Source of the DNA: Dasyornis broadbenti
Lineage: Eukaryota > Chordata > Aves > Passeriformes > Dasyornithidae
NCBI GenBank assembly: GCA_013397935.1
Contig: VZRN01005893.1
Span: forward strand, 384,860 to 448,859
Direction of reading: 5' to 3'
Length of the DNA stretch: 64,000 nucleotides
A model generated the notes under the pieces. That model did no database searches and had not been told where the DNA came from. It saw nothing but the letters and a program-made list of their open reading frames with translations. Of the stretch, positions 47,351-60,678 are shown piece by piece. Made by a program: the position numbers and the translations under genes. Position 1 is the stretch's first letter, and every line of letters begins with the position of its first letter.

Positions 47351-48705
47351 CTGTGGGAAAAGAAAACCCTTAAAAGCAGAAAAAATTACAACTCCTGCTC
47401 CAGTCCAAACATTTCACAAGCTGAATTTTTGCTTGCTTGCATGTATTACCACAGTTTAAAAGTACATTTACTTTTTCTTACCAATCTGATGGGGCTCCTT
47501 ATATATTTTCTTGCACATTTTGTGAATTAATCTATGACAAAATACCCTGGGCAGAAGAACAGCCACAGACAGTAGACGCTTGAGCAAATACAGATCACAC
47601 AGCATGAAAGAAATGAAGACAATGTTTTGCAAGGTATTTTGAAACTTGACACTGTACATGATTGCAGGCAACTACTTATTAAAGTATCTGTAAAGGGTGG
47701 GGAATTAAGCAAGTGCAACATCAATTTCACTAGTGCCTCTCCGCTTAGGTCAACATTGTTTAAGTGACTGTTTTATGACTGTGGAACTCTGTTACCTATG
47801 AACAACTACAAACAAAATGTTCTGCACATCTAATATTGTGTCAGGTTGTTTTCAGGCCATGTCAGAAGACCACAGACTCAGTTCTCCCTAAACTTGACAG
47901 AGAACTGTATGTGTGGTCTTAGGTTTTAGCTGTCCAAGGTGTAGGTTCACTTATTTCAGAACATGCTGAAGTAGAGCCTTCATCCAAATAGCTGCTTGTG
48001 AATGCTCCCCAACAATCTCCTAATCCTGCAGGATAGAGGAATACCACTATTCGAAGTTAACTTGGCTCTTTCTAATAGTGCAATCAAGGGAATACTTGAA
48101 TCTTATAACTAGAACATTCTGAAAACTAAATATTTCAGGTGTGTCCCTGATGACATGGCCTACCAACTGAGTCTAACAGTTTATTTCCAACACCAGTCCA
48201 GGGTAGCCAATCTCTACCATTTCTTGACTAAGACACTAGAGATTTCAAGCAGATTATCCTGCTCTGAAAAGCCCAGAGTATCAGATCTTCAACATCTGTA
48301 CTGCTTCCTTCCTTCCTGCTTTATGTCCTCCTTAGCGCTGCAATGCCTCTGTGCAGTAAGTCTGTGCATTGTTCCCCAGAAAGAAAACATGGATCTTCTT
48401 TATATCTGCGAGTCGTGTTTTTATTGCTGGGTTTTTTTTGTTTTTTTTTAAAATTCACATTAGTAAGCAGGAAACTCAGAATCTAGTTCAGTAAAGTGCA
48501 GGCTTTGGAGGATTAAAATAGCTTCTAGCTTTGGACTAATAAAAAAAGCACAAATCACTTTCCCAAGGGGAGAAAGTTTTTCATTAGGTCCTGTAGGAAA
48601 CCCAAAATGCTCCTCCCAGGAAAATACAGTGAAAAGTTCCAAGCAGCACAGCATGCACATGGCTATTACAACCTTACTTAAGTTTCAGAAAGCAGATGTG
48701 GATAA

Positions 48706-48766
48706 CAAAAAAAAAAAAAAAGAAAAAGAAAAAGAAAAAGAAAAAGAAAAAGAAAGCAAAAAAAGG
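48706..48766 (+). repeat. A-rich tract, (A)15 then (GAAAAA)n
   Basis: About fifteen A residues are followed by at least five GAAAAA units and AAAGCAAAAAAAGG. It faces a T-run at 48960-48976 about 195 bases on, so the interval is bounded by an A tract and a T tract. No retroposed gene copy was recognised. Confidence 0.9.
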
Positions 48767-48959
48767 CTTTGGACTTCCCAGTTTGCAGGACAAACTCAAG
48801 CATCTACATGAGCAATGGGGAGAATGATGCAGTTAAACAGCATAGGCTTTTCAGTGCCTTCAACACAAGCACATCTGCCAACAGGCTTTTTCATGTCACG
48901 TATAAAACACATCCATAGTGCTCCAAAATTTAAAACCAAAATTCTGGCTTTTGGTTGGG

Positions 48960-48976
48960 TTTTTTTTTTTTTTTTT
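48960..48976 (+). repeat. Poly(T) tract
   Basis: A run of 17 T following GGTTGGG. See the facing A-rich tract at 48706-48766. Confidence 0.9.
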
Positions 48977-49684
48977 AAATCTGTGGGTGGATTTGTATAC
49001 ATGAGATATTTATTTCAAATATTGAATTAATATTTTCTGTGGTATGTGATGCAACTTACATACCTGTGTGAAGCCTCAAAGATTTAACTGATTTTCTTGG
49101 CATTTCCCTCTTTTACTCTAATTTTTTTGAGCAGGAACCATGCCTTTTCATTTATTTATGTAGAACCATCATGCTGGAGACCCTGATACTCCTCTTCTAC
49201 AACACAGTTTAAAGAAAGATGCTGACAAGGAAGCAGATGGCTGAGAAATAGATGTCCAGTCTTTGTCTTCTTTCCCAAAAACACAAGCAGCAGCACTCAT
49301 CTGTCACTGAAAAAAAAGGAGCTGAAAGCCTTTGCAGTCGTTCTGGACAGACTGATTGCATGTTGGCCAAAAAGAGACCATTGGAGCTTATGACGAAAGG
49401 AAAGGGAAGTTGCTGAATCGTTGTTAAAGCCCACACAGCTGATAATGCGGATCCAAGAGAAATGTCTGAATTTTCCAAGAATGGCTGTAGAATCTCTCAC
49501 CCAAGGGAGAACCTGAAGCTTAAGTGTAGTGTGTCTCCAGGTATGTGACATGCCATTCCCCACTAGGACATTGGTGGGGAACAGACACAAAAAAGAATAA
49601 AAAAAAGAAAAAAGGGGAAAGAACTTAACCCAGAGTAGGTATAACCACAGCTAATAATAAAATGCAGGAAAAGAAGTGATTTAC

Positions 49685-49763
49685 CTGAATGCCATACCTG
49701 GCACTATCCAAAACCAGCCACCAGCCCAGACAACTCCAAGATCCAGAAAGTATATGGGAGTTA
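49685..49763 (-). other. Candidate internal exon, minus strand
   Basis: On the minus strand a strong acceptor (GTTTTATTGAATCTTTGTTTAG) precedes, and a CAG|GTAAAT donor follows, a 79-base interval. With one leading base a 26-codon frame is open and contains the hydrophobic, tryptophan-rich run SWSCLGWWLVLDSARYGIQ, which would suit a membrane segment. A second frame is also open. It ends at a codon boundary, compatible with the next candidate exon at 47310-47350. A weaker minus-strand candidate upstream at 55025-55064 is phase-compatible in one frame. No family match is recognised. Confidence 0.25.
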
Positions 49764-50287
49764 CTAAACAAAGATTCAATAAAACAGTGGAGAGAAGCAT
49801 CTTTATGCTGCTTCCTCTTTATTTAGTCGCATTGTTGCACATATACATAAAAGCCACAGCTTGCAATTTCTTGGATTTGGAAATTGAACCAAGTCCTTCA
49901 AAACCACATTAAAAATACAAATATCTGCATGGTTGAATAATAGGGTTTACCAGCAGGCTTCTGGAATTAACAGATTTCAACAGAAACTGAGAAGGACTTT
50001 GAATTACTTTTTCATTCAAAGGTCTCTCTATAATTAAAAATCCCAATTTGCATGACATCTATTAGCAAATAAGTACAGAATGCCAAAAGGAACTGTTTAG
50101 GTCTGCTCTGCAAGCATTTTTCTGTTCATATGTACTGCACTCCTGATATGCACAAATCCGGTATTCTTGAATAGAGACTCAATGCCAACAATTTATCTTG
50201 AGGCTTTACCTTGCTCCTTATACTCTTATGCTCCATTTGTAAATGATAGAATTTACCTCAAACCTTTCTGACTACCCTAATCTGATA

Positions 50288-51875
50288 GACTCACAGAACA
50301 GTGATAGTTGAATCATGAAGTGATTTCATCAGAATGTTGAGTTCAGGCCCTACCCTACTCAAAGTTTAATCAACTACAGCACATTGTGCAGGACTTTATC
50401 CAGCTGGATTTCAAGGGTCTCCAAGGCTGAAGACGCCACAGCCCCTCTGGGATACCTGTTTCAGTGTTTGACCACCCTCACAGTAAAGAAGTTATTTCTT
50501 ATATTTAAGTGGAATTTCCCATCTTCAATTTGTGCCTATTGCCAATTGTCCTCTCTGCGCAGCAGTGAAAAGCTATGGGTTCTGTGTAATCTCTTCTGGT
50601 ATTTACACACATTGATAAGATCTATTGAGCCTTCTTTCCTCCATGTTAACAATCCCAACTCTCAGCCTCTCCTTGTATGACACATCCTCCATTCTCCTAA
50701 TTATCTTTGCAACCTTTCACTGAACTTTCTCCACTATGTGCATGTATTTCTTGTGCTGGGGAACCCAGAACTGGACACGTCTCAAGGTGTGGTCTCACCA
50801 GTGCCTCACTTGAAAGGAAGAATTACTTCCCTTGACCTACTGGCAATGCCTGGATCTTGTTGGCTGCCTTTTCTGCAACTGCACATTACTGGTTCACTGT
50901 CAATGTTTTGGCCAGCAGGAGCCCTGGAACCTTTTCTGCAAAGCTGCTTCCCAGGCTCCAATGTGTACTAGTGCATAGGGTTAATCCTTACCTGCTACCG
51001 GACCAAACATTGCCCTTTGTTGAATTTTATGAGGTTCTTGAACAAGAGTTGGCCCATTTCTCCAGCCTGTTGATGTCCCTCTGAATGTCAGCACATGCAA
51101 CTGGTCTCAACCACTCCTGTCAACCTTGCATTGTCTGGAAAATTGCTGGTGGGTGCACTCTGTCCCCACCACCCAGTACAGGCCCTTGTATCAACACCCA
51201 TGGTACTTTATTAGTGACTGACCTCCAGCTGGACTTAGTGCCCAGCACAGCCCTTTGAGCCCAGTAGTTCATTCAATTTTCAGTCCACCTCACTGTTCAT
51301 TTATCTAGTCTGCACTTTGACAGTTTGTCTATGTGGATGTTACAGGACACAGCATCGAAAGCCTCTTGGCTAAAGCTGAAGCCTCCTCTCATCCACAAAG
51401 CCAGCTCTTCCATCATAGAAGGCTACCAGATTGTTCAGCCAAAGTTTCCTCTATTTATATCCATGCTGACAACTCCTAATCATCCTGTCCATGACATATT
51501 TGAAAATAATTTTCTTAAGGATTTGCTGTATTACCCTCTCCCAGGGATTTTGGTGAGGCTGACAGGGCTGTAGTTCCCTGAATTCTCCTTCTTGACCTTC
51601 TGGAAGAGAGGATGAATATTTGCTTTCTTACAGTCCCCAGGACCCTCCTCTGATTTGTATGACCTTCCAGATACAATTGAGAGCAGCCCTGCATGAATGC
51701 TTGAATTCTACCAAATCCTACTGACTTGTGTACGCTCTTTTTGTTTAAACGTTTCCTAACTCAATCCTCTGCTGAGGTTAAGTCTTCAGAGCTCCAGACT
51801 TTTCCACTGATCTCCATAGCCTAGGATCCCTGAAAGCAAATCTTACCAGTAAAAACCAAGGCAAATAATTTAGTT
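50288..51875 (-). repeat. Long CR1 LINE copy, antisense
   Basis: This is the longest retroelement in the window. From the 3' end inward (rising coordinates) it shows the 3' UTR, CCTGTTTCAGTGTTTGACC, the AACTCTCAGCCTCTCCTTG block, GAACCCAGAACTGGACACG, TTATGAGGTTCTTGAACAAG, and CCATTTCTCCAGCCTGTTGA (the KLEKWA region). Beyond these lie the reverse of GNYSPVSLT (CAGGGCTGTAGTTCCCTGAA) and, at the far end, the equivalent of the ALNDFFASVF region. Only the C-terminal part of ORF2 is present. The catalytic FADD segment, expected near 51120-51180, is disrupted. Stops and indels throughout show an old inactive copy. Confidence 0.93.
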
Positions 51876-54800
51876 CTGCAGTATAATTCAGTTTTATTTA
51901 GCTGTAATATTTTTGTATCTGTATTAGAAGTAGCAAATGAAGAGCAATGACTGAGGGTTGTCTTCTGAGCATCATGCACTTGAACAATATCTTAGTGGTG
52001 AACCATGCATGGACATTGAAAGACGTAAAACTGTTATAAGCAGCTAAGGGCATTTTCCTGCAGAATCATATTGTGATATTGCCAACGTAAATCTAGGCTA
52101 GGGAAAGAAAGAAGAATGATAAATCTCTCACAAAACTGGAACAATATTTTAATAATAATTAAATAGGCAAGTTCCTCCTTGTGAAAAGATACAAGGAAAG
52201 CATTCTTTTTTCAAATAAAATCCACATCTTTTATACCTAAATACTGAAGATAATGCAAGAATTATAGCAATTATCGTAATGCCTTCAAGAACTGAATTTT
52301 GAAGTTTCTGATCGAATTCCTGTTATTGTACTGTCAAGGAAGTGGCCTTGTTCACTGAGCTGAAGCAACACTGGGAGAGCTTCCTGTTGAAAGCAGCAGG
52401 GAGTACAGCCCTGAGAACATCAATCACACAGTTCATATTAACTTGACTGGAGCATTGCAGGAACAGGGCTCCAGTCAGCTTCAAAGGTCCCCTGCAGTTT
52501 TATATATGGCAAAATCCTGCAGTTAGTATTTCTTCACTGTGACACAATAACTGTAATAGAAATGGGAGGAGATGGAACAACTTTACAGCACTAGGGAATT
52601 GATCAGTGGTTTCTCTCCCTAGTATCCTTCAAAAAGGTGCAAAAATTTGAGAAGTCAATGACATAATAACCTACACATAAGTTTCTTTGACAGAACAGTA
52701 ATTGCTTAGCTAAATAACTGAAAGTCCAAGGCTTAAAGATTTATATCCATTGCGATTTTAAATTATCTCTACTGGTGCTGTTAGTTTTCAAAATACATTT
52801 AAGAAGGCTTTATTTTCTGGTAATGATTTCCAAAGAATAACTACATAGTTTTAAATTTGTTTTCTGTTCTACATTCTTTCACAAAATTTATAGACAAGGA
52901 GATATAGCAGTCCTATGAAATCTTTAATAGTAAATTCTCTATTAAAAGTAAATATAATCATAATTGGTCAATAAAAATGTAAAAACTAGGAGCAGGATCA
53001 TCAGAAGAGCAGCAATGTCAGACAGATTTGCTCTCTATAACAAAGATCTCTGGACAAAACATCATGAAATGGACTATTCTGAGCTCCATAACAGTTGATG
53101 TTATGAACAAATTTTGTTATATGAGGGCATAAATCCTGATCTTCAGAGAAGTGAAGAAGGTGCTACTGAGTTGAAGTAAGAGATGGAGTACTGCCTTTTT
53201 ATTCAGGCTGTTCAATCATTCATGGCCCTAAATAGTCACCCCTTGATTAAAGTACAGTTTAGAAACATTAAATTTACTTTCATCATAAACACCAATCTGA
53301 AAAACCATGGAAGAGATAATAAACAAACCCTGCTCTTACACACAATGTAGAGGGTGAAAAGAATGAAGAACAGCAGGATAAATATATCTAATGATTTGAT
53401 TATGATAATGGTTTAACTGAACTATCAAGGAAAAAAAAGAATTTATGTATACAAATGAGTATATTCAATTTAATAAAATGCTTCTTCAGTTTCCTAGATA
53501 GGTTTTCTGAAAAATAAATTTATATCCTAGAGTGTGTCAGGTACACATAGTGCAATTTTAGAAAGAGTGCTCCTTGACTGAATGGTTGAACTTTCTGCAA
53601 ATGGTTTCACTTATGCAAGTAACACTGCTTACATAAACGGAATACATATCTGAGCTTGCATGTGACTTGAAATAACTCTCAGAAACCTGAACACAAGTAT
53701 GAATCTTTGACTACTCTTCCCAGAATATTACTTATTAAAGTTTTGGGCATATTGTTAGGAAGACTACAAATTATGACTTATCTCACAAATTTGTATTTGG
53801 AGAATGTTCATGCTCCATGTCCCCTTAAGCTTGCAGACAGACACCTGGCAGACAGGACATCAAGGTAAGATACAATGAACAAAATTAAACCTCAGTGCAG
53901 TATTTTTATGTTCAGCGGCTGACAGTGTGAGGCTTTTCGTTCATTTCTTCTCAGGTCTGTAGATCTCTGGGCTGACCAGCCTGTCCTGCTGCTCTGAACA
54001 GGGAAGGCTCACCCTCTAGGACAGAGAGCAACAGCTTCTCACTTGTACAAAGGAGGTGATCCCTAGAACAATTGAAGAAACATCCAGTGACCCAGTGACG
54101 GGTTCAATTGCACTGGGCTGTTTCTGGCTGCAGCAGACAGGTCGAACATCCCAAGTACCTACTTTCCATTCCGCACATCACTCAACCTGGTTCCACCACA
54201 CACCACCAGTTCTGATCACTGAAAAGTCTGTCATGACCCAGCGGCTGTCAAAGAGGAGGCACCTCAAGCTATGCTGACTGATGTTGTTGGAGTCAGAAGT
54301 AGAAATAGAGGAATTTTAAGGGCAGGAGCTCCAACAGTATGTGGAGAAGAAGAGAATAGGAATGATGGGAGAAGCGGGAATGAAATGTTGTATGCCCAAT
54401 CTTATCCCTTCTAGTGCTGATATGTGCAATTTTAATAAAGAATTCAAAATAAATGGCAGATAATAAAACTAATAAGGCATGTGAACACTAAAGATACCTT
54501 ATGACAAAAACTTTAAAAATGTTTCAAAAATAGGAGGATAATTTAAACTCAAATTACCACACAAAACTAAATCCAGAAATTTCTCAAGGAAAATTTCCTC
54601 CTTCTTACAGAACAGAAATATGATAAGATTGAACACAATAATGCATAAGAGATGGAGAACCAACCTGAGCTAGGTAGCAATGATCATATGGACTGAGAAA
54701 GCTATTTAGTGCAAGCCAGTCCTGGGATACAGAAAATGCCATAGTTCTCCCTTTTTCTCCTTTAAGTTAACTGTGAACTTGAAGTAACCAAAAGGAAAAC

Positions 54801-57800
54801 TTACTTGGTAAGCCTAATTTTAAATTGCACTTTTGTTATTTACTTTGCATCCCCTCCTACAGTTCAACCTTTGCTCTTAGAGTAAACTCATTTTATTCTG
54901 GAAGCTTATCTTGGCATTAAAAGCAACCCTAAAGAAACTTTGGGATGAATAAGGCATATTATTATTTGAAAAAAAAAAATAATCCAAATAAAGAAGAATC
55001 TTAGTCCTATCTAGTTGCACTCACCTAGGACAAGTGGAAGGAAACTGGGGAACTGAGCTCTCTAAGCAGCAAGGATCAGTTTGAGAATTTGTAATATCTG
55101 ATATCAAGGAAAGTCAGATCTCCCCTTTCAGCCAAGGAGACACAATACACAGACAGCCCAGATACCTGAGAAACTCATAAAAGCTGTTATTTCCATGCCC
55201 TGCTGTTACAGTATGACAGGAAATAAAACTAAATTATATATTCACTGCACATTTAGTCATATACATTTCATCCTGAATATGGTTTTTCTAATAGTCAAAT
55301 CAATGAAAAAGGTAGATTTGCCAGTCCATTAGTACTGTTTTATAGCAGTAGGTTCCTTGCAAGGTTATCACCAGCCTCTGCCATCCACTGTATCTCCCAC
55401 AGTCTATAATAAATATTTAATTATGCTCAAAACAACTGTTCTTAAACTCATAACATAGCTCTGAAGTTCACTGCTTTTATTTCCGTTCTGAAAAAAGGGC
55501 TTCTGTTCCCTAAACCTTTCACTTATCAGAGTGACAACAATACCCAACTGCCTGTGGCACTGGTTATTACATTTTGAAATGCTGTACACTGTCAGTTTGG
55601 CCTGTTTTAAAGAATTTTTGAGTAGAATTTGCTTTTAAAAGGTAACCCATTTATCAGAGTAACTTGTTGAAGTCAGTTGGCTCAACCTTGTCATGAAAGC
55701 AGGAAGTTCCTTTAGCGAAGAAATTACAACTTCTAAGATCTGTACATGAGAGTTGATATTTACAGCTGAACAGTAAGCTTTAGTCAGCTTTCACTCATCC
55801 TTCTTTAGAAGTTCTGCCTGATTTTGTTAACAGTCTTTGTGCTATAATTAAAAACCAAAATGGTCTGAGCTGAACATGACTCTGTTTTCAAGAGACACTG
55901 ATGCATTTCCCCATAAGAGAATTTCCAAGATGTAAGCACTTAGAAGAAAAAAGTTGATCTAAATCAATTTTATGATAGAAACTGATTGCTGCCTTAATGA
56001 CAGAGAAGGTTGTTTGCTCTCAGAGTAGCTCTAAGACTAAAATAAGTCAAAAATATGAAACCAAAGCATTCTGCTAAAAGAGCCACAGGGAGACTTCATC
56101 TATCTTCTATCTAAATTGTGGAAAGGTATTTATATTTTTCCTCCTAAGTACAGAGAGAGACAAACAAATTTTACTTGAACTAGCAATCAACAGTATCACC
56201 ATCATGAAGAATTCCTACTAATATTAACGAATCCCACTGAGCACTAAATTACTAAAATAGCAGAAATGGCTAATTAAAGATTATATCAATTCAGAAAACA
56301 GCTGATGCATGAGATTCTTACTGGGCTGTGCAGAATATTTGAAGAGATAGCAAAAGACTACTTTGCAAGAAGTGTGAAACAAAAACATAAATACCTACAT
56401 TTCAATAGTAGATTTTTAAACTAGAAGTATTTCCATTTGACTTGCATCAGCTTTGCAGAAATATTCTTCTCTTTGGAATGAAGTTTAGAATATTTCAGGC
56501 TAAGAAAGCCAGATAGGAAAGTCTAAAATAAGACTCTACTGTGGAAAAGTGGTCGCCTCTCGAGAGCTGACACTGAAACTCATTTACCTTTTCATTCATT
56601 TTGCTAAAAGGAGTTTCAGTAATTGTTCCTATTTTCTGACTGTGAATGTGTTGCTAAAATGGCTTTATCAAAGAAACAGAGGAACAAGAACTGTACACAA
56701 TGGTGCATCTAGTAACTTTATCCCTTCCTGTCCTCTGCCACAGTGCCTCTCCTTTTGTTATTTTATTGCAGAGTGTTATATGGGAAGACTGCTATTGTAA
56801 GCACCTGAGTATCTTAAATTGTCATTCAAATAAACAAAGTTTACAGGAAGCCTCTAGTGTTTATTACTTCATTCTGCCAGGTTAAGAAATCTCTGTTGGG
56901 CTGAGATTCCTTTGTGATTATTTTTGTACCCAAGAACTACAAGCATTTATGGGTCCACAAAAACTTAATCAGAAGTAGAACATCAGAAGTTGTTCATGGT
57001 ATGCCAAGCCACTCTTCTGGGATTACTTAAAACAACACACCCTCCTGCATTCTGCCTGACAGCCTTTGGTGGAAAGAATTTCCTCATGGAAGTACCACTT
57101 CTTGTTCTCTTACATGAAAATATTTAAAACAGTAGGAATGTAAGTCATGTTTATTGAAAACTGTCCAATTCACAACTCTCAGTACATCAGCTTCTCTGTA
57201 TCACTCGCCAGCCTTCTTTTTTACAGCATCATTTACCTTTCAAGACCAGCAGCATTGTCACTGTGTCAATGTAACACAGAACACTACCTGTCACCAGACA
57301 AGGCTTCACCTTCCCACATTCAGTATTCTCACACAGGCAGGAAGTTCTCTGAAAACATCAGTAATAAAACCTTCTTTCAAAGGAAAAAAAAATGGGAAAA
57401 GCAGAAGACCTAGTTTTACTGCAGTGCCAGTGACAGCCCTTACCATACATTTATACAGCAGACATCAAAGACAAGCTACATTTTCACCAGCAGAAATCAC
57501 TTATTTTCCTGTTACCTTGTTCTCGAGCAACATTTGTACACTTCACTTTTAATTGCAAACTTAGATATTCAGCTCTGTGGGGCAGGAGGCCTTTTGTTCT
57601 TTCATGTAACCAACCTCCCCCACAAAGGGAGGGTTACTACAAAGGGACTATTATTTTGTAACTGTTTTCAAGATATATTTCTGTGATGTTTTGTTCTCCA
57701 ACACACACCTTCCTAAATAAGTGCACAAGTCTTCTGAAAACACCACATTTCTCCAGTGAAAACTTGTGAAAGACATAATTACGTAGCTTAATACCATAGA

Positions 57801-59559
57801 TGCACACTATTTATAATAATACTGTGATACACAGCATTGAGGTATGTTTCACTGATGAACTCCTAGGAGTCAGGCAGGGAAGAATATTTTTGCTGTTTTC
57901 GGAGAATTGCAAGAACACATACACTGACAAAAGAATAAAACTTACCAGAAAAATAAAAGGCAGTGTTTTAAACCCAATCAACATTTATGTTGTGATATCA
58001 TGAGCCTGTTTTCAGGCATTTTGTTAATTGAAAGTAAGGAGTTGATTCAGTAGGTCAATTATTTGCTGAGTCTTTCATCAAAGTGTCAGTAATGGTACTT
58101 CCATGGATTTACACAGATACACCAGAATAACTTCTTGTGACTAGACTGATTCAGAATTAGCTATCAGCCTTTTCTAAAGCAGCTCCTTTGTGGCTTCATT
58201 GGAGAATGCTTAGGTTAAGATTTCCAAAGATTTCTGTGTGTAGGTATGTATCGTCTTAATAAAAGCAAATCAGATAAAGTGAGCTGAGTCTTCACATACA
58301 TATATACATATGTATAGGGTAATGCAGACTGTACTGAGCCTAGTGACACCGCACTCCTATGAAGTTATTCACACATATATATAATTTGCAGGTTTAGATT
58401 TAAGAGACTGATTCAGAATTAATTGGGAAAAGTTTGGGTTTTTTCCCTTTTCTGAAAGCAGCTCTTTTTGCTTTACTACAAGAACATTATGCTATTGCTT
58501 CTGCAGCTGCTGCCACAACTGTAATTGCCTGTCATGCAGTGAAGAAATCTAATTAAAACCACTTATTTGCACCTATTAACCAGTCTCTTTAAATTCAGAC
58601 AAAAGACCTTACCACAAGCTAAAACATAAGTACAGAGTGCGGTCTGCAATTCAGTAAGAGAAACAACGTGTGTTTTCAGATAATTACACTCACCTCCATT
58701 TTCCTGCTATTACCAATTAGCATTAACCATGAACTTAAATGGCTATGTAAATCACTACACCTGGCCACTACTCCAGCCACACTCAGACTGCTAGCACGAT
58801 ATTGGACAATGCACTTCATCTTTTACATACTTAAAATGGTGACATTTTTTGTGTTGAGGGCAAATTGGTGATTGCAGCATGGTTTAGAGGTACAACAAAC
58901 AACAACTATAGAGAACATTTGATAAAGTGCAAGGAATAACCTGCAGTTTTATTTCAAGAGACTCAGGGTTCTTGAGCAATTTTATAGATAAGACCAGAAT
59001 ATTCATTTAGAACCTCCTTCACCATTTCTTTTCGAACAATTAATATTTCAGTTATTTTATAGGAAAAAAAAAATCTGCAGAAAGCTTTAATGTGAACAGG
59101 CGGACAGGGCACTAAAACAGAATGACTTAATAAGCAGCCTACTGCACAAGCTCATCTGGTAGAGTTTGCTACACTTCCCTAATGTGATGCCTTCACTCAA
59201 ATCCTTACTCTCGTTCACACTGGATGGGTAGAAACGTTGTGCTGTGCATCAATTCAGTACTATTGGCATCACCAAATTACTTCTTGCTTTCTTTCAGGAA
59301 ACAGCACTGCTAGACTGAACCCACTGAAGAAGTACTGATGCCTTTATCATTTAATGTTTCTGTATTCAAGAAATGGGCCAACAATAAACTAAAAACGATG
59401 TCTTACAGCCATGATAGACAGACTTCCTTAAGTCCATGAGTGGCTGTAAGAATAGGGTTTTTAAACCCATTTTCTGTGCAACTTCTTCAGTGTTCCAGGC
59501 CACCCTCATTCCCTGTGTGTATCCATCTCTCATCCAGCTGTGCGTAAGCTGCTGCGGAG
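51876..59559. other. Long noncoding stretch
   Basis: No gene or repeat is recognised over 7.7 kb. The 132-codon frame at 57154-57552 (+) shows no domain. Minus-strand donors with good consensus at 55024 (CTAG|GTGAGT) and 58693 (GGAG|GTGAGT) lack convincing exon bodies; the first has an acceptor CCTTGCTGCTTAG 40 bases upstream. Confidence 0.4.
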
Positions 59560-59860
59560 TGCCCATGTGCCCGCCTAGGGGAAAGGGCGAGGGTTCGGAG
59601 ACGGACGTGCGCTGAGCTCTTCATTGCCTCAACACGTATCTACAGCCACACGCTGTGGCGTTACCCTCACCGACAGCCAGCTCCTCAGGGGCCACCTAGA
59701 CCGCTGGGCACCGACCTCCGTCAGCACTGCCCTCCCTGCCCGGCTGTCCCTGCCTGCCCACCCCGCGCAGGAAGGTGCCACTTCCCATTAGGTGCCCTCA
59801 ACCACCACCCACCCCCGCCCTCAGCGCTCACCCCGCGCACCTGGGCGCAGGTCAGCTCTC

Positions 59861-60076
59861 AGAATCACAGATTCCACCAAGTAGGAGAGAACATCGATTC
59901 CAGCCTGTGACCTAACACCACTATGTCAACTAAACCATGGCGCCGAGTGGTTTCCCCTTAAACACCTCTAGATACGGTGACCCCACCACCGCCCTGGGCA
60001 GCCCGTCTCAATGTCTAATCGCTCCTTCTGCGAAGAAATTCCTTATCACGTCCAACCTGAACATCTCCTGGCCCAC
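59861..60076 (-). repeat. CR1 LINE, 3' end fragment inside the CpG island
   Basis: The antisense CR1 3' end begins AGAATCACAGATTCCACC. It runs through CCTAACACCACTATGTCAAC, TAAACCATGGCGCCGAG, CACCTCTAGATACGGTGACC and GGGCAGCCCGTCTCAATGTC to AGAAATTCCTTATCACGTCC. CpG is unusually well preserved for a CR1 copy, as expected if the island is unmethylated in the germline. Open frames starting here and continuing through the N run are artefacts. Confidence 0.9.
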
Positions 60077-60205
60077 GTACAGAGCGGGTGAGAGGGCGCG
60101 GGGCCCTGCGCGGTACCTGCGCGATGCGCGCAGCTCCCGCCCTCCCTCAGCGCGGAGCGGCCGCCTCGGGGCCGCCTCGTCCGCCCCGCCCGCCCGGGGG
60201 CGGGG

Positions 60206-60678
60206 NNNNNNNNNNNNNNNNNNNNNNNNNNNNNNNNNNNNNNNNNNNNNNNNNNNNNNNNNNNNNNNNNNNNNNNNNNNNNNNNNNNNNNNNNNNNNNN
60301 NNNNNNNNNNNNNNNNNNNNNNNNNNNNNNNNNNNNNNNNNNNNNNNNNNNNNNNNNNNNNNNNNNNNNNNNNNNNNNNNNNNNNNNNNNNNNNNNNNNN
60401 NNNNNNNNNNNNNNNNNNNNNNNNNNNNNNNNNNNNNNNNNNNNNNNNNNNNNNNNNNNNNNNNNNNNNNNNNNNNNNNNNNNNNNNNNNNNNNNNNNNN
60501 NNNNNNNNNNNNNNNNNNNNNNNNNNNNNNNNNNNNNNNNNNNNNNNNNNNNNNNNNNNNNNNNNNNNNNNNNNNNNNNNNNNNNNNNNNNNNNNNNNNN
60601 NNNNNNNNNNNNNNNNNNNNNNNNNNNNNNNNNNNNNNNNNNNNNNNNNNNNNNNNNNNNNNNNNNNNNNNNNNNNNN
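60206..60678. other. Assembly gap, 473 N
   Basis: An unsequenced stretch is flanked on both sides by very GC-rich DNA (CGGGGGCGGGG on the left, CCTGTCCTGCCCGGCCCTGC on the right). The odd length suggests an estimated rather than a default gap. It probably conceals the core of the CpG island and possibly a first exon. Confidence 0.99.

Larger units (their letters stand above)
45286..50287. other. Noncoding stretch with two candidate exons
   Basis: No interspersed repeat is recognised apart from the A- and T-rich tracts listed separately. The two candidate minus-strand exons lie in its right part. Confidence 0.4.

Noticed and set aside
50384..51573. Several + strand frames of 75-98 codons
   Set aside because: They are antisense readings of a CR1 LINE copy.
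57154..57552. 132-codon + strand frame, Ser/Thr-rich
   Set aside because: No domain, no splice context and no long-range frame continuity. Length is within chance expectation for 64 kb.
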